Notes: generated from the letters alone by a model not told the origin. A DNA stretch of 64,000 nucleotides from a virus (IMGVR_UViG_3300046542_000227:1-64000); one strand, 5' to 3'. Shown: positions 1-11,772, counted from the first letter of the stretch. Program-made: numbers and translations.

Positions 1-2
1 TC

Positions 3-626
3 CCGCCTGATGAGATGATCAAAGAAGGTTCGGTCGAGAAAGCCATTGCGGCAATCAAAGCCCACTTCATGCGTTTGTTCATTCAGGACAACAACATCCT
101 CCCTGCGGTGGGTGTGTTGTACGAGATGGAGAAAGGCAAGCCAGTCTTCAGCCTGCTCGATCACCAAGCCATGGCCTTCGAAAGCCTCGGCACGGTAGTG
201 CAGGAATACGTACACCGTCTCGAAGAAACACGCAAGGAATGGCAGACCAAGTTTGTCAGCACCAGCGATGGTGGGATGGGCGGCGGTACGGATGACTTCG
301 GCGGTGGTACCGACGATACTTTCGGCAATGACGAGCTAGGTGGTGGCACCGATGACTTCGGCATGGGTAACGACACCCTAGGTGGCGGTACTGACGACGA
401 CAGCTTCGGTCCAGGTGGCGATGACGATCTAACGGGTGACGGCGTAGATGGCCAAGACGGTCTGAATGGCGGCGATGATAACCTCAACGCTGAACCAGCA
501 GCCGATGGCTTGAATGCTGAAGAACCTCCGGCAGAAGATGCCAACACCTTCGGAGCTCCAGAACCTGATGCAGAAGAACCTGCTGAAGTGAAGGACGATG
601 AAGAAGACGAAGACAAACTGAAGTAA
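3..626 (+). CDS. C-terminal part of unknown protein with Gly/Asp-rich repeat tail (5' truncated)
   Basis: The reading frame is open to the left edge, so the gene probably begins outside the window; an internal ATG lies at 15. About 80 visible residues look like an ordinary alpha/beta domain with motifs such as FSLLDHQAMAFESL. The remaining 120 residues are low-complexity and very acidic. They start with at least four copies of GGGTDDxFG-type repeats, two written as GND(E/T)LGGG, and end in a Glu/Asp/Pro-rich tail. The GND-x-L-GGG units recall calcium-binding RTX repeats but are too few and irregular to call. The gene converges on the tail-tip gene at 675-1574, with a shared terminator between them. 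I do not recognise the family. Confidence 0.75.
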   Translation, partial: PPDEMIKEGSVEKAIAAIKAHFMRLFIQDNNILPAVGVLYEMEKGKPVFSLLDHQAMAFESLGTVVQEYVHRLEETRKEWQTKFVSTSDGGMGGGTDDFGGGTDDTFGNDELGGGTDDFGMGNDTLGGGTDDDSFGPGGDDDLTGDGVDGQDGLNGGDDNLNAEPAADGLNAEEPPAEDANTFGAPEPDAEEPAEVKDDEEDEDKLK

Positions 627-640
627 GAAACAGACATAGG

Positions 641-666
641 CCCCTCCCCCGAAAGGGAGGGGTTTT
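641..666. terminator. Bidirectional terminator with inverted CATA/TATG flanks
   Basis: Stem CCCCTCCC (641-648) pairs with GGGAGGGG (655-662), followed by TTTT on the plus strand. The flanks CATAGG and TTATGCC are near-inverse copies. It lies between convergent genes ending at 626 and 675. Confidence 0.85.
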
Positions 667-674
667 ATGCCGTG

Positions 675-1574
675 TTAAAGCACAAGTTCCAATACCGGAC
701 GATACAGCCAGCTTGGGTGTGTTTGCGTGAAACCCAATGCACTCAGGACATCGAACTGACCAGTACCACGGGAGATACAGTTTTGGGAGTACGAGTCGGT
801 CGTAAAGAAATAGTTGACGTCATTGAGGTAGTCGAGGTACACCACTGGGTTTTCCGCTAAGAAGGATCTGTTCATGTAGAACGCAGCGAAACATTGGTCG
901 ATCTCACCACCACGTTGATCCACCGAAGTAGAAGAGGTGCTGGTACGATCCGCTCGGCTAATAGGACACCGCACCGTAAAAACATGGTCTCCTTTAGTAA
1001 GTTGGCGTACTTGGTTGAAGCTACCAGGGAAGGCCGTCTTGATTGCTGCCGGGATCAACGATGCATCATTAGAGCCATACATCAGACCGGCTTGATACAC
1101 CTGCTGTGGGGTGATCGACCCGGCCATGCCACCCTGATCCGGAAAGAACAGGATCTTACCGTTGCAGACAAACTTCAACCACTTCGTAGGTTGTACTGCT
1201 GGCCCAGCCCATCCCGTGATACCGAAGTAGGTACGGAAGTCGTTGAAGCCGATAAGTTCATCCATCCCCATCTCACCGAAGAACCCAGCCCGGTAGTCGC
1301 CTTTAAGCAGCGTCTGTGGACCTGGTCCAGTGTATGGCATGAAGCCCAACACTTTATTCAGAGACAGTGATTCGTCAGCCCCAAGGAATGCACCGATCTT
1401 GTAATAGTACACCGTGTTCCGCAGTGCAGTATTGTCGGTGTACTCAAACACGTTGGCAGCCACTGTGGCCAATGGCGCTGGCAATGACGCATCGTTGAGG
1501 GGTGTCAAACTTCGGTAGATGCGAAAACCATCGACTATGGTGTTACGATCCGTCCACTTGATTTTAATGCTCAT
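675..1574 (-). CDS. Tail-tip/fibre-type virion protein, paralogue 1 (Fn3-like N-terminus)
   Basis: This 299-residue protein is the first of four adjacent relatives. Residues 1-80 resemble a fibronectin type III/Ig-like strand pattern (IKIKWTDRN...FRIYRS...VYYYKIGA). A hinge with GPGPQTLLKGDYRAGFFGE follows at about 84-102, then a core with the family motif KFVCNGKILFFP and QVYQAGLMYG, and a conserved C-terminal end (W-x-RPVLEL). A GAGG ribosome site precedes the ATG. It lies last in the minus-strand series that begins with the collagen-like fibre, so a role in host attachment is likely. That role is inferred from structure and context, not from a recognised receptor-binding family. Confidence 0.8.
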   Translation of the reverse strand: MSIKIKWTDRNTIVDGFRIYRSLTPLNDASLPAPLATVAANVFEYTDNTALRNTVYYYKIGAFLGADESLSLNKVLGFMPYTGPGPQTLLKGDYRAGFFGEMGMDELIGFNDFRTYFGITGWAGPAVQPTKWLKFVCNGKILFFPDQGGMAGSITPQQVYQAGLMYGSNDASLIPAAIKTAFPGSFNQVRQLTKGDHVFTVRCPISRADRTSTSSTSVDQRGGEIDQCFAAFYMNRSFLAENPVVYLDYLNDVNYFFTTDSYSQNCISRGTGQFDVLSALGFTQTHPSWLYRPVLELVL

Positions 1575-1582
1575 ACTGAACC

Positions 1583-2488
1583 TCAGTACTGTAGTTCAAA
1601 GACGGGCAGCCAACCAAAAGAGGCGTTGGGTAGGGTATAACCCGTGATTAGATCATCAATGTTGGAGTTTGCCCCCAGGAGCACTGCGTTGGTCCCTGCA
1701 ATATGCTGTCCGATAAAACGGGTCGTTGGTTTGCCAGCCACATCATCCCACTTACCTTTAAGGTCAGTGCGCGTCGTGGTAAAATACGTGCGGCACATCA
1801 GATCCAGCCACTCACTCTCGGCGTACTGTGGCTCAGCTGTGATATACTGCGACGTCGGTAACGCTGACATCTTAGGTGCTCGCACCATGAAATCGAAACC
1901 CTTCACGGTAACGACGCGTTTTTGATTGACGTTAATGACAACACCACCAGCGATGCCAGCTGGCGCAGAACCAAAACCATCCACGCCATACATCAGTCCG
2001 GCTTGGTATATGAGGTTCCAGCTTACCGCGGTCGATATAGTTGAGTTGGGGATGAAGAGGATCTTGCCGTCCCAGATGTACTTATGCCAGTGGGTAAGTC
2101 CAGACTCAGCCTCGGCAGTGCCGGCACTGAATGCAGTCACGGCACGTGTTTCAGCGACGGTCAGGAACACACCGACCGGAACCCGACCGAAGTACCCGCG
2201 CTTCCAGTCACCACGCAACAGGGTCTGTGGACCAGGTCCCGAGTCAGGGAAATACCCATGGATCTTGTTATCGGTCAAGACAAAGTCATCACCTTTAACC
2301 GCTGCAATGCGGTAGTAGTAAACCACCCCACGAACCACAGTGGCGTCATCATAGGTGGTGGCAGCACCAGCCAGAGTCGCCAGCGGCGCTGGCAGTGTAT
2401 CTGCTGGGATCGGCACTGTGTCACGGTAGATGACGATACTGTCAGCCAGAGCGGCGTTAACATTACGCCATGTTAAACGAATGGACAT
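1583..2488 (-). CDS. Tail-tip/fibre-type virion protein, paralogue 2
   Basis: This 301-residue protein has the same layout as its neighbours. The N-terminal Fn3-like segment reads SIRLTWRNVN...VYYYRIAAV. The GPGPQTLLRGDWKRGYFGR hinge follows, then a core with KYIWDGKILFIPN and the terminal WLPVFELQY. A strong AAGGGG ribosome site precedes the ATG. It is separated from the flanking paralogues by about ten bases, so the set is probably one transcript. Sequence divergence lies mainly in the second half (about 180-280), as expected for a variable host-contact region. The function is inferred. Confidence 0.8.
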   Translation of the reverse strand: MSIRLTWRNVNAALADSIVIYRDTVPIPADTLPAPLATLAGAATTYDDATVVRGVVYYYRIAAVKGDDFVLTDNKIHGYFPDSGPGPQTLLRGDWKRGYFGRVPVGVFLTVAETRAVTAFSAGTAEAESGLTHWHKYIWDGKILFIPNSTISTAVSWNLIYQAGLMYGVDGFGSAPAGIAGGVVINVNQKRVVTVKGFDFMVRAPKMSALPTSQYITAEPQYAESEWLDLMCRTYFTTTRTDLKGKWDDVAGKPTTRFIGQHIAGTNAVLLGANSNIDDLITGYTLPNASFGWLPVFELQY

Positions 2489-2498
2489 GACTCACCCC

Positions 2499-3431
2499 TT
2501 ATACGGCCGACTCGATAAGTTCAAGCACTGGCCACCACGACAGGTTGGTGGTACTAAGAATGAGAGCGCGTTGGGAAACAATCTGACGCCCTGCAGTGGC
2601 CGAACCACGGGCGCAGTTGCTGGTCGATGATCCGCGCTCCTGACAGTGGATTGCGTTCGATCCCATACCCATTTGGCCTGAGGTATAGTTGGCGGTGTTC
2701 TGTAGACGTTGTTTGTTCGGTACGAACTGGAACAATGGGTAGATCAAGTCATCCCACTCACAGCTGAACGCATCGCTCGGATCGTTTACGTTCTCTGACG
2801 TTGGTTGGATATCTGTCACCACATCACTGTAACCGGTCATCAACCGTACCAGGTACGTGTCAGGTCCGATCTTCACAGTACGCTTCTGGTTAACCAATGT
2901 ACCCGGCAGGAAGTTACCCTTACCGTTATCATCAGTGCCATAGACCAAACCGGCACTGTAGATCTGCCCCCACTGGATGGTAGTGGCCAACGGTCGGTTA
3001 GGTACGATCAGGATCTTACCCTTACGTACGTATTTGTGCCATGTCGGTTGGGTGGCTGTGGCGTTACCCACGGCCATGTTGAGTGCAGTACGCAACGACA
3101 CAATGTCAATGAAATCAACCGTTGCGATTTCACCGAGATAGCCGTACTCCATGTCACCAGCCACTAACAACTGTGGACCAGGCCCACGACGGTTGGTAGC
3201 AACTACCTTTTGGTTCTGCGATACCGAACGGTCAGTAGCCGAGATAGTTTCGAAGACGTAGTAATAAGTAGCCCCGCGTACAGCAGTCGTGTCAGTCCAC
3301 TCGGACTCACCAGCGGTCAACGTCGCCAGCGCGGTACCGAGGTTAGCACGATCAAGTGGCGCGGCACCACGATAGATCTTTACCGTTACTGCGCCAACGT
3401 TAAGGTTGGTCCATTTTAACTTCAGATTCAT
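2499..3431 (-). CDS. Tail-tip/fibre-type virion protein, paralogue 3
   Basis: At 310 residues this is the third Fn3-like copy (LKLKWTNLNVGAVTVKIYRG...TYYYVFET). It has the GPGPQLLVAGDMEYGYLGE hinge, the KYVRKGKILIVPN core motif, IYSAGLVYG, and a WWPVLELIE end. An AAGGA ribosome site is well placed. Residues 200-290 contain several Cys and Ser/Thr-rich stretches absent from the other copies. It is transcribed with its paralogues. The shared end motif and the different middle suggest duplication followed by diversification of the binding face. Confidence 0.8.
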   Translation of the reverse strand: MNLKLKWTNLNVGAVTVKIYRGAAPLDRANLGTALATLTAGESEWTDTTAVRGATYYYVFETISATDRSVSQNQKVVATNRRGPGPQLLVAGDMEYGYLGEIATVDFIDIVSLRTALNMAVGNATATQPTWHKYVRKGKILIVPNRPLATTIQWGQIYSAGLVYGTDDNGKGNFLPGTLVNQKRTVKIGPDTYLVRLMTGYSDVVTDIQPTSENVNDPSDAFSCEWDDLIYPLFQFVPNKQRLQNTANYTSGQMGMGSNAIHCQERGSSTSNCARGSATAGRQIVSQRALILSTTNLSWWPVLELIESAV

Positions 3432-3442
3432 GTTCGTATTCC

Positions 3443-4498
3443 TTAAATATTCTCGGTAGTAAAGCCGAAGTCTTCCACTGGGGCAACAGACCAGACGTAT
3501 TGCTGTACCGGGATAGCATCAGCTACTTCAGCTGAGAAGCCGAACTCTTTAAGCGGCGCAACCGAATAGAGTAGATCTTTAGGATCAACCACAAAGTCCG
3601 GGACAGTCGCTACACTGGAGAGGCCGGGACTGTAAGGCACTGCAACGCTATAATCCGTTATCAGAGTATCGCGCAATTGCTCAGGCGCTTGACTGAAGTC
3701 TGCCTGTGTTACGTGAGTAGGTGACTCTAGACCATCGACACTATAAAGCAGATCACGTGGATCCAATGCGATGTCATTAGCATCGATCAGCTCAAACACT
3801 GGACGCCAGTTGCTAGGGTTACCCTTCGGTGTGGTCCCAGCTGTGGAAATGTTAGTGCCGGCACCACGAAGGTTACCGTACGTGGTTACGCTAGCGTAGG
3901 TTTCCTGTACCCATGCACCTAGATCGTTCTGTACACTAAGTTCTGCCGCGGTGTAGGCTGCCCACGTCGGTGCCACACCACCGTTGGAAGGATGTGCGAT
4001 ACGCAGCATCAAACGATCCCATTCGGACCCTGCAGTAAATGCCGCTTGTGCGTTGTTCGGGTCAACGTTAAAACCCTTCAACAAACGAAGCTTCAGCGAC
4101 CACACCTTTGGCCCTTCAGAGATCAGTGCCAGCTTGAACTGATCCACTGGCACAGCCTCAGGGTAAGTACCGTTACCACGCTTACCGTAGATAACGCCAG
4201 CACTATACAACGAGCTCCAGGCAACGTTACGCACAACGTTTCTTTTTGCGATAAAAAGAACTTTGTTGTCGAGGAAGAACTTCAGCCAGACTAGGCCCGA
4301 CTGCATCTCCAGTTGTCCGTTGGCCAGACCAGAGAGCTGGTAGACTTGTTGTGAATCCATTAACTCGGCTGCGGTGACTTCACCGAAGAATCCCGCCGTG
4401 GTATCACCGTACTGTAGGATCTTGGTACCAGGTCCAGAGTCCGGGTAAGCGACCCCACCTGTTTTCTTAGTGCCTATACCCAGTAGTATTTCTAACAT
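3443..4498 (-). CDS. Tail-tip/fibre-type virion protein, paralogue 4 (lacks Fn3, has C-terminal repeats)
   Basis: This 351-residue member starts almost directly at the hinge (DSGPGTKILQYGDTTAGFFGE at about 20-40) and has no Fn3-like segment. The core has KFFLDNKVLFIAKRN and LYSAGVIYG, and the family end NWRPVFELI falls near residue 240. About 110 extra residues follow, with three short repeats: DPRDLLYSVDGLE, DPKDLLYSVAPLKEFGF and QQYVWSVAPVEDFGF. A GGGAG ribosome site precedes the ATG. The missing N-terminal module suggests it attaches by a different surface, perhaps at the end of the fibre. Its position just after the assembly-like gene fits that idea. Confidence 0.8.
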   Translation of the reverse strand: MLEILLGIGTKKTGGVAYPDSGPGTKILQYGDTTAGFFGEVTAAELMDSQQVYQLSGLANGQLEMQSGLVWLKFFLDNKVLFIAKRNVVRNVAWSSLYSAGVIYGKRGNGTYPEAVPVDQFKLALISEGPKVWSLKLRLLKGFNVDPNNAQAAFTAGSEWDRLMLRIAHPSNGGVAPTWAAYTAAELSVQNDLGAWVQETYASVTTYGNLRGAGTNISTAGTTPKGNPSNWRPVFELIDANDIALDPRDLLYSVDGLESPTHVTQADFSQAPEQLRDTLITDYSVAVPYSPGLSSVATVPDFVVDPKDLLYSVAPLKEFGFSAEVADAIPVQQYVWSVAPVEDFGFTTENI

Positions 4499-4523
4499 CG
4501 TGACTCCCAGTACTTAAAGGCAT

Positions 4524-4549
4524 AGCAGGAGCGCCGGAGCGCTCCTGCT
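4524..4549 (-). terminator. Hairpin downstream of the assembly-like gene
   Basis: A perfect 11-bp stem AGCAGGAGCGC/GCGCTCCTGCT with a four-base loop lies in the gap after the gene ending at 4555. A short T-run follows on the minus strand. It may be partial, since the next gene starts 26 bases further on. Confidence 0.65.
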
Positions 4550-4554
4550 TAACC

Positions 4555-5202
4555 TCAAGCGATTAAGGTAGCAGGAATCGTTGGCAGAGCTGCGAGTGTG
4601 CTTGCAGCTTCGATCTGATCCTTCAACACCCAACTAGCGGCGTAGATATTCGAGCCAGCTACCAGAGCAGCATCACACATGGCAAGCAATTCCGCTGGAG
4701 TCAACGGATAGCCCACGTTTTCGGTACTGCGGAACATGGTGGTTTGATCGCTGCTGGCCGCCAACAGGAACTGTGCCAACCCTTTGAGGATGAGCAAGTT
4801 CAAGCGGTCTTCAGGACGGAGTTGAACGCCGAAGATAGTCTCTTCATCTTTCTCATAAATGAAGCCCGAGGCCAGGTCCTTCTCACGCAGCGCCAAGACC
4901 TGATCCGACAGCAGACGTTTACGGTCAGCCAACAGCACCACTTCTTCTGCTGCGGTGTATTCACGCACACTCCAGGTTTGGGTGTACTGACCATCGAGCA
5001 GAGTGGGTGTACCTTCCGTAACCACATCACCGTTAGGGCGGTCAGTAGGGTAAACCACTGCGAAGCCATATTCAGCGAGGCAGTCCTCGGTCGGGTTTTC
5101 AGGGAAGCTGACTTCCGGATTGTCCACGCGCACTTGTTGGAAGTACACCGGGTACGCACCAGTAGCCACTTTAAGCAAAGCAGTACTTGCAGTAATATCC
5201 AT
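4555..5202 (-). CDS. Tail-fibre assembly-like protein (DUF4376-like C-terminus)
   Basis: This 215-residue protein lies directly after the collagen-like fibre gene, the usual place for a fibre chaperone or assembly factor. Residues 1-95 include LDGQYTQTWSVREYTAAEE. The rest (about 95-205) resembles the DUF4376 region of such proteins: a helical start, GFIYEKDEETIFGVQLRPED, then two helices ending in KDQIEAASTLAALP. An AAAGAGA ribosome site is present. The DUF4376 match is by eye, so the family label is moderate. The alternative is a small capping protein of the fibre. Confidence 0.55.
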   Translation of the reverse strand: MDITASTALLKVATGAYPVYFQQVRVDNPEVSFPENPTEDCLAEYGFAVVYPTDRPNGDVVTEGTPTLLDGQYTQTWSVREYTAAEEVVLLADRKRLLSDQVLALREKDLASGFIYEKDEETIFGVQLRPEDRLNLLILKGLAQFLLAASSDQTTMFRSTENVGYPLTPAELLAMCDAALVAGSNIYAASWVLKDQIEAASTLAALPTIPATLIA

Positions 5203-5220
5203 GATTGTCTCTTTCTGGTG

Positions 5221-5250
5221 AAAGCAAGGGGACCGAAGTCCCCCGCTTTT
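5221..5250 (-). terminator. Terminator of the collagen-like fibre gene
   Basis: Stem GGGGAC/GTCCCC with a CGAA loop, extended by AAAGC/GCTTT outer arms. It lies just after the stop of the gene ending at 5254, and CTTTC follows on the minus strand. Confidence 0.7.
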
Positions 5251-5253
5251 AAG

Positions 5254-8406
<3,153 letters not shown>

Positions 8407-8425
8407 TTTTATATCCTCATGGGAA

Positions 8426-8445
8426 GACCGTCCCGTAGGACGGCC
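8426..8445 (-). terminator. Hairpin between adhesin and collagen-like fibre genes
   Basis: Stem CCGTCC/GGACGG with a CGTA loop, just after the stop at 8458. Only TCTTCCC follows on the minus strand, so termination may be partial. Confidence 0.45.
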
Positions 8446-8457
8446 GTACTGCTGAAA

Positions 8458-10179
8458 TTAAACCACTTCTTCCAGCTCAATCTGCATGGTGCCACCGGTG
8501 TTCGACGTGGCGTTTGCGTTGTCGCAGTTGTACCAGGTGTCGTTGGTCAACACGGTGTAGCCGTTTGCCGCTGGTGTCTGGGTGGCCTGGTAGGCGAAGT
8601 TCAAGCTGCCGGTGATGCCTTTCGACAAGTTGGTGCAGCGCAGCTTGCCAGTGTTGGCAACCTTGGTACCGATGGCGGCCTGACGGTTCGGGTAAGCCGG
8701 TACAGTCAGGGTACGGAACACGAAACCACCGATGACGTAATCAGCAGAACCCGTCAGTGCGTTCAACACACGACCCGACAGCGACTTGGCCGACAAGCTG
8801 TTGAAGGTGAACGTGCCTTTAGCGTTGTTGTCGTGGATGGTCAGCGCACGTGTCCAGACCTTCTTGGCGGCGTCGGTAGTCCAAGTACCTTTCCAAGTAC
8901 CTTCCGGAGCGTTCAAGGTTGGCGCTTCGATCAGGGCCTGAGTCGAGGTCAGGGTGATCGTGTGGTCTTGGGCCACGGTACCGTTGTTACCACCCGAACG
9001 CAGACGAGCTGCTGGAGTAGTGACACTGATCTGCGGAGCCACGCTAGCAATCTTGACGATCGCAGTAGCCACTGCTTGTGCACCGTTAGCCGTACGACGA
9101 GCGACCAGCTGAAAGTTAGCCGTCGATTCGTTGTAAGTACCACCGAGCTGGGTAACCTGCTTAGCCGCTTCGAACGTTGCGGTGTTAGCGATGGTCAGTT
9201 GTGCGCCAGGCGAGCTGTAGGTGTAACCGTTGGCGTTGGCCACAGTGTGGTTAACAGTTGCCACGTTGCCGCTATCCAGTGCTTCCTTACCAGCCGGGTA
9301 CGCGATAGTACCGAGGGTGATGATCGGAGCAATGTTGTTCAGCTTGACGTAAGACACGCCATCAGCCTGAGTACCTTGAGCCGAGGTAGAGAACCACGCC
9401 GACCACGTGCCAGAAGCTTTCTTCACACGGATTTGGAAACCCATGTTCTGCGTGGTGTTACCACGGTCTGCTACCACCAGACCCGAGACGTTGTGGATAG
9501 TGCCAGGAGTCAACACACCGGTGGTCGCGATGAACGCGCCAGCGTCTTTGATCTCGTACGCCACGACAGGAGTGTCAGTAACGAAGTTGATCGACAGAAC
9601 GTCGCCAGCTTTAACTTCGGTTTGACCCGAAGGATAACCGCCAGTGAACTTCGCCGAGTCAATACCCGGAGCAGAGTCCATGGTAATGGTGATTTGACCG
9701 GTACCGCCGTCACCGTGGCTAGCCACGACTGCGTACGGAGCCACACCAAGCGTTGCGAGGTCGATGTTTGCCGTACCCCGGAACAAAACGCCATCAGCGC
9801 CCACACGGGCCATAGGGACGGTTACAGTGCCATTGAGCTTCACTACGGGAGTGAAGGCCGATGGACCAGCGATCGCCTCTACAGTAACCTTGACCAACTG
9901 AGTGGAAGTCGAGCAGGTCAGCAGGGTGTGGTTGTCGGTAGTGCGAACGCGGTTGCCCACGTTGTCGATCGGATTAACTGGTTCGACTTCAGTGATGTAA
10001 ATGCAGCCGATAGTACCGGCTTCCGCAGTACCGCCCAGCTTCTCAGCAGCGATACGTTTGTTTTCAAACCCAGTCGGCGAACCAACCTTGGGCACGATAA
10101 TCTCAAGAAACTCACCACCCGCCAGATCGTCATGTACGGGTAGGGCCGAGATTTTACCTTCGTCTTCTGCAGCAGCCAT
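8458..10179 (-). CDS. Virion adhesin/tail protein with Ig-like beta domains
   Basis: I start this gene at the ATG at 10179 (573 residues, MAAAEDEGKISALPVHDD) because AAGGT lies eight bases upstream; a GTG at 10272 would add 31 residues but has no ribosome site. The first 70 residues resemble a short virion-anchoring segment (DDLAGGEFLEIIVPKVGSP). The rest is Thr/Ala/Val-rich beta sequence with at least three repeated bacterial Ig-like units, marked by APQISVTTPAA, APIITLGTIAYPAG and TPVVAYEIKDAG. No enzymatic motif is visible. It lies between the lysis genes and the collagen-like fibre, so a structural role at the tail is probable. A candidate CTATGTG late promoter is upstream. Confidence 0.75.
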   Translation of the reverse strand: MAAAEDEGKISALPVHDDLAGGEFLEIIVPKVGSPTGFENKRIAAEKLGGTAEAGTIGCIYITEVEPVNPIDNVGNRVRTTDNHTLLTCSTSTQLVKVTVEAIAGPSAFTPVVKLNGTVTVPMARVGADGVLFRGTANIDLATLGVAPYAVVASHGDGGTGQITITMDSAPGIDSAKFTGGYPSGQTEVKAGDVLSINFVTDTPVVAYEIKDAGAFIATTGVLTPGTIHNVSGLVVADRGNTTQNMGFQIRVKKASGTWSAWFSTSAQGTQADGVSYVKLNNIAPIITLGTIAYPAGKEALDSGNVATVNHTVANANGYTYSSPGAQLTIANTATFEAAKQVTQLGGTYNESTANFQLVARRTANGAQAVATAIVKIASVAPQISVTTPAARLRSGGNNGTVAQDHTITLTSTQALIEAPTLNAPEGTWKGTWTTDAAKKVWTRALTIHDNNAKGTFTFNSLSAKSLSGRVLNALTGSADYVIGGFVFRTLTVPAYPNRQAAIGTKVANTGKLRCTNLSKGITGSLNFAYQATQTPAANGYTVLTNDTWYNCDNANATSNTGGTMQIELEEVV

Positions 10180-10269
10180 GTCAGTTACCTTTTGGCTTAG
10201 TGGGTTTACGATATTCCAGGGTGACCTTTTATACTGAGCACGGCTCCATAACCCGGAAATGAAAATCGT

Positions 10270-10276
10270 CACATAG
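10270..10276 (-). promoter_or_regulatory. Candidate late promoter motif CTATGTG
   Basis: The minus strand reads ATCTATGTGACGATTTTC here, matching two other intergenic sites upstream of minus-strand genes (11773 and 22810). phiKZ late promoters are known to contain TATG. The motif lies about 90 bases before the ATG at 10179. Confidence 0.4.
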
Positions 10277-10298
10277 ATAAAAGTATTTTTCTTCGGAC

Positions 10299-10328
10299 GG
10301 CATAAAGCCCGCCGAAGCGGGCCGTATG
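10299..10328 (-). terminator. Terminator of the lysis/virion transcript after endolysin
   Basis: Stem GCCCGC/GCGGGC with a CGAA loop, flanked by CGGCATAAA on the left and GTATG on the right. It immediately follows the endolysin stop at 10330, and the minus strand continues with a TTTATG run. Confidence 0.75.
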
Positions 10329-10329
10329 T

Positions 10330-11175
10330 TTAGACGTAGGACGAGTACAGTTTGAAGGCATCCGACAGTTTCGTGTCGTACTGGTTTTCCTTATAAGCAG
10401 CACCGTTATACAGCCGTGCCACCTCAGCCCAGTTAAGGGCCTTGAGTGCATTCCAGAGTCCTTTCTGGCTCTTGATGAAACGCACGAAGCATTCGAGTTG
10501 ATTCGCCTCGCTCAGCGAGATGAACTTCACGAAGTCAGTGACGGAGTCAAAGCCAAGCAGTTCCCAGTGGAAACCCATGATCTGGTACGCACCCCATGAG
10601 CACGATTCCCAGGCAGCTTCCTTACTGATCTTCATGGCATTCTCAAGACGCAGCCACTCCTTCTCCCCACCCAGGTAACCACCACGAGCGGTGTTTACTA
10701 GGCCGGGCTGCTCCCGCATTGCTTTAGCCGGGTCTACCCCATAGTCCTTCACTTCACGATACATGATGTGGCGTTCATACAGAATCGCCACTTTGCCGCT
10801 TGGCAGGAAGCCAGTACCTTTGGACTCAACCGAGTTCACTGCCATCACAGCAGCGGTAGGTACCCCCAAAGACTTCGCTGCAGCAGCAATGTCATCCTGG
10901 CACAGATACTTGTGGGACTGCTCAGCCGAAGCCAAGAGCCCCATCGTTTTTGGACCGACCACGCCATCGACGACCAACTTAGCAGTCTTCTGGAAAGCGA
11001 TTACGGCATCGTAAGTCTTCTGCCCAAAGCCACCATCGGGAGTCCCGATGTCGTAGCCTGCGTTCATTAAGTGTTTTTGCAGATCGATGACTGCTGGGCC
11101 TTTATCCCCTCGTCGCAATACCGCGTCTTTGAGGAACGTGGCCCGGTGTTCGACGCCTAGCGCTTCTGTCGTCAT
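10330..11175 (-). CDS. Modular endolysin: peptidoglycan-binding domain plus muramidase
   Basis: This 281-residue protein degrades the murein layer at lysis. Residues about 20-82 form a PG_binding_1 domain (RGDKGPAVIDLQKHLMNAGY ... DGVVGPKTMGLL). Residues about 94-278 match the N-acetylmuramidase (DUF3380-type) family. That region has the expected acidic residue in VNSVESKGTGF (Glu118), the ILYERHIM segment and SWGAYQIMGFHW. The domain order, binder first, is typical of endolysins of phiKZ-like Pseudomonas phages. There is no signal peptide, so export should depend on a membrane-disrupting partner, for which 11808-12245 is the local candidate. An AAGGA ribosome site is present and the terminator follows the stop directly. 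Confidence 0.92.
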   Translation of the reverse strand: MTTEALGVEHRATFLKDAVLRRGDKGPAVIDLQKHLMNAGYDIGTPDGGFGQKTYDAVIAFQKTAKLVVDGVVGPKTMGLLASAEQSHKYLCQDDIAAAAKSLGVPTAAVMAVNSVESKGTGFLPSGKVAILYERHIMYREVKDYGVDPAKAMREQPGLVNTARGGYLGGEKEWLRLENAMKISKEAAWESCSWGAYQIMGFHWELLGFDSVTDFVKFISLSEANQLECFVRFIKSQKGLWNALKALNWAEVARLYNGAAYKENQYDTKLSDAFKLYSSYV

Positions 11176-11196
11176 CTTAAGTTTTCCTTGCTGTGT

Positions 11197-11745
11197 TTAT
11201 TGGTTCTCCAATCGACGCGTTATTCCGTTTTCAAGCAGGCGCACGGTGCCGTCCTCAAGTAGTCGGAGTCCGAGTTCTTCTGGAGTAGTGTTGACGTAGA
11301 TGGGAACCCAGCCGTAATAAGCAAAGCTCGTACCGAGCATGATCAGCGTATAGACGGTGGCATTATGTTTCGTCATGGGTTGATAGGACACCTCCACATC
11401 ATCGTGGTTTAGGTGCATGTTGAACTTACGGTTGATCTCAGCAACGACCTTAGCCGAAGTGATGGTACCATCGAGTTCGATCCGTACGAACGGCTCATCC
11501 TCGGCGGTGTATTCGCGCAATACTTTGGCGATGTCCAGACGACGGAACAGGAACGGGCGTTTCTTACCCGTCCGCAGGTTAGTCATCTCGATATAGGTAC
11601 GACCTGGCTCCTCCTCGCTGGGGGAGAAGTACATGTCTTCAAACAGGACATAATCGTCCAGCAACTCTTCGGAAGGCCGATCGCGTCGGATCAGCTCAAC
11701 CAACGCCTGCCGTGATGGTAGGTCGAAGGGAAAACGCAGGCTCAT
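11197..11745 (-). CDS. Unknown protein, possibly a virion component
   Basis: This 182-residue protein belongs to no family I recognise. The start MSLRFPFDLPSRQALVELI and the central INRKFNMHLNHDDVEV followed by MLGTSFAYYGWVPIYV suggest a compact alpha/beta domain at about 90-150. The end has two near-identical short units (LLEDGTVRLLENGITRRLEN). The segment NRKFNMHLNHDDVEV is faintly similar to TNKFNMGINQRDFAV in the virion-type protein at 38411-40114, which hints at a shared structural module. It lies between the endolysin and membrane-protein genes. A candidate late promoter (CTATGTG) lies about 30 bases upstream and GAGGA sits before the ATG. Confidence 0.65.
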   Translation of the reverse strand: MSLRFPFDLPSRQALVELIRRDRPSEELLDDYVLFEDMYFSPSEEEPGRTYIEMTNLRTGKKRPFLFRRLDIAKVLREYTAEDEPFVRIELDGTITSAKVVAEINRKFNMHLNHDDVEVSYQPMTKHNATVYTLIMLGTSFAYYGWVPIYVNTTPEELGLRLLEDGTVRLLENGITRRLENQ

Positions 11746-11772
11746 GACGAGTCCTCATGAAAGTGAAATTGG

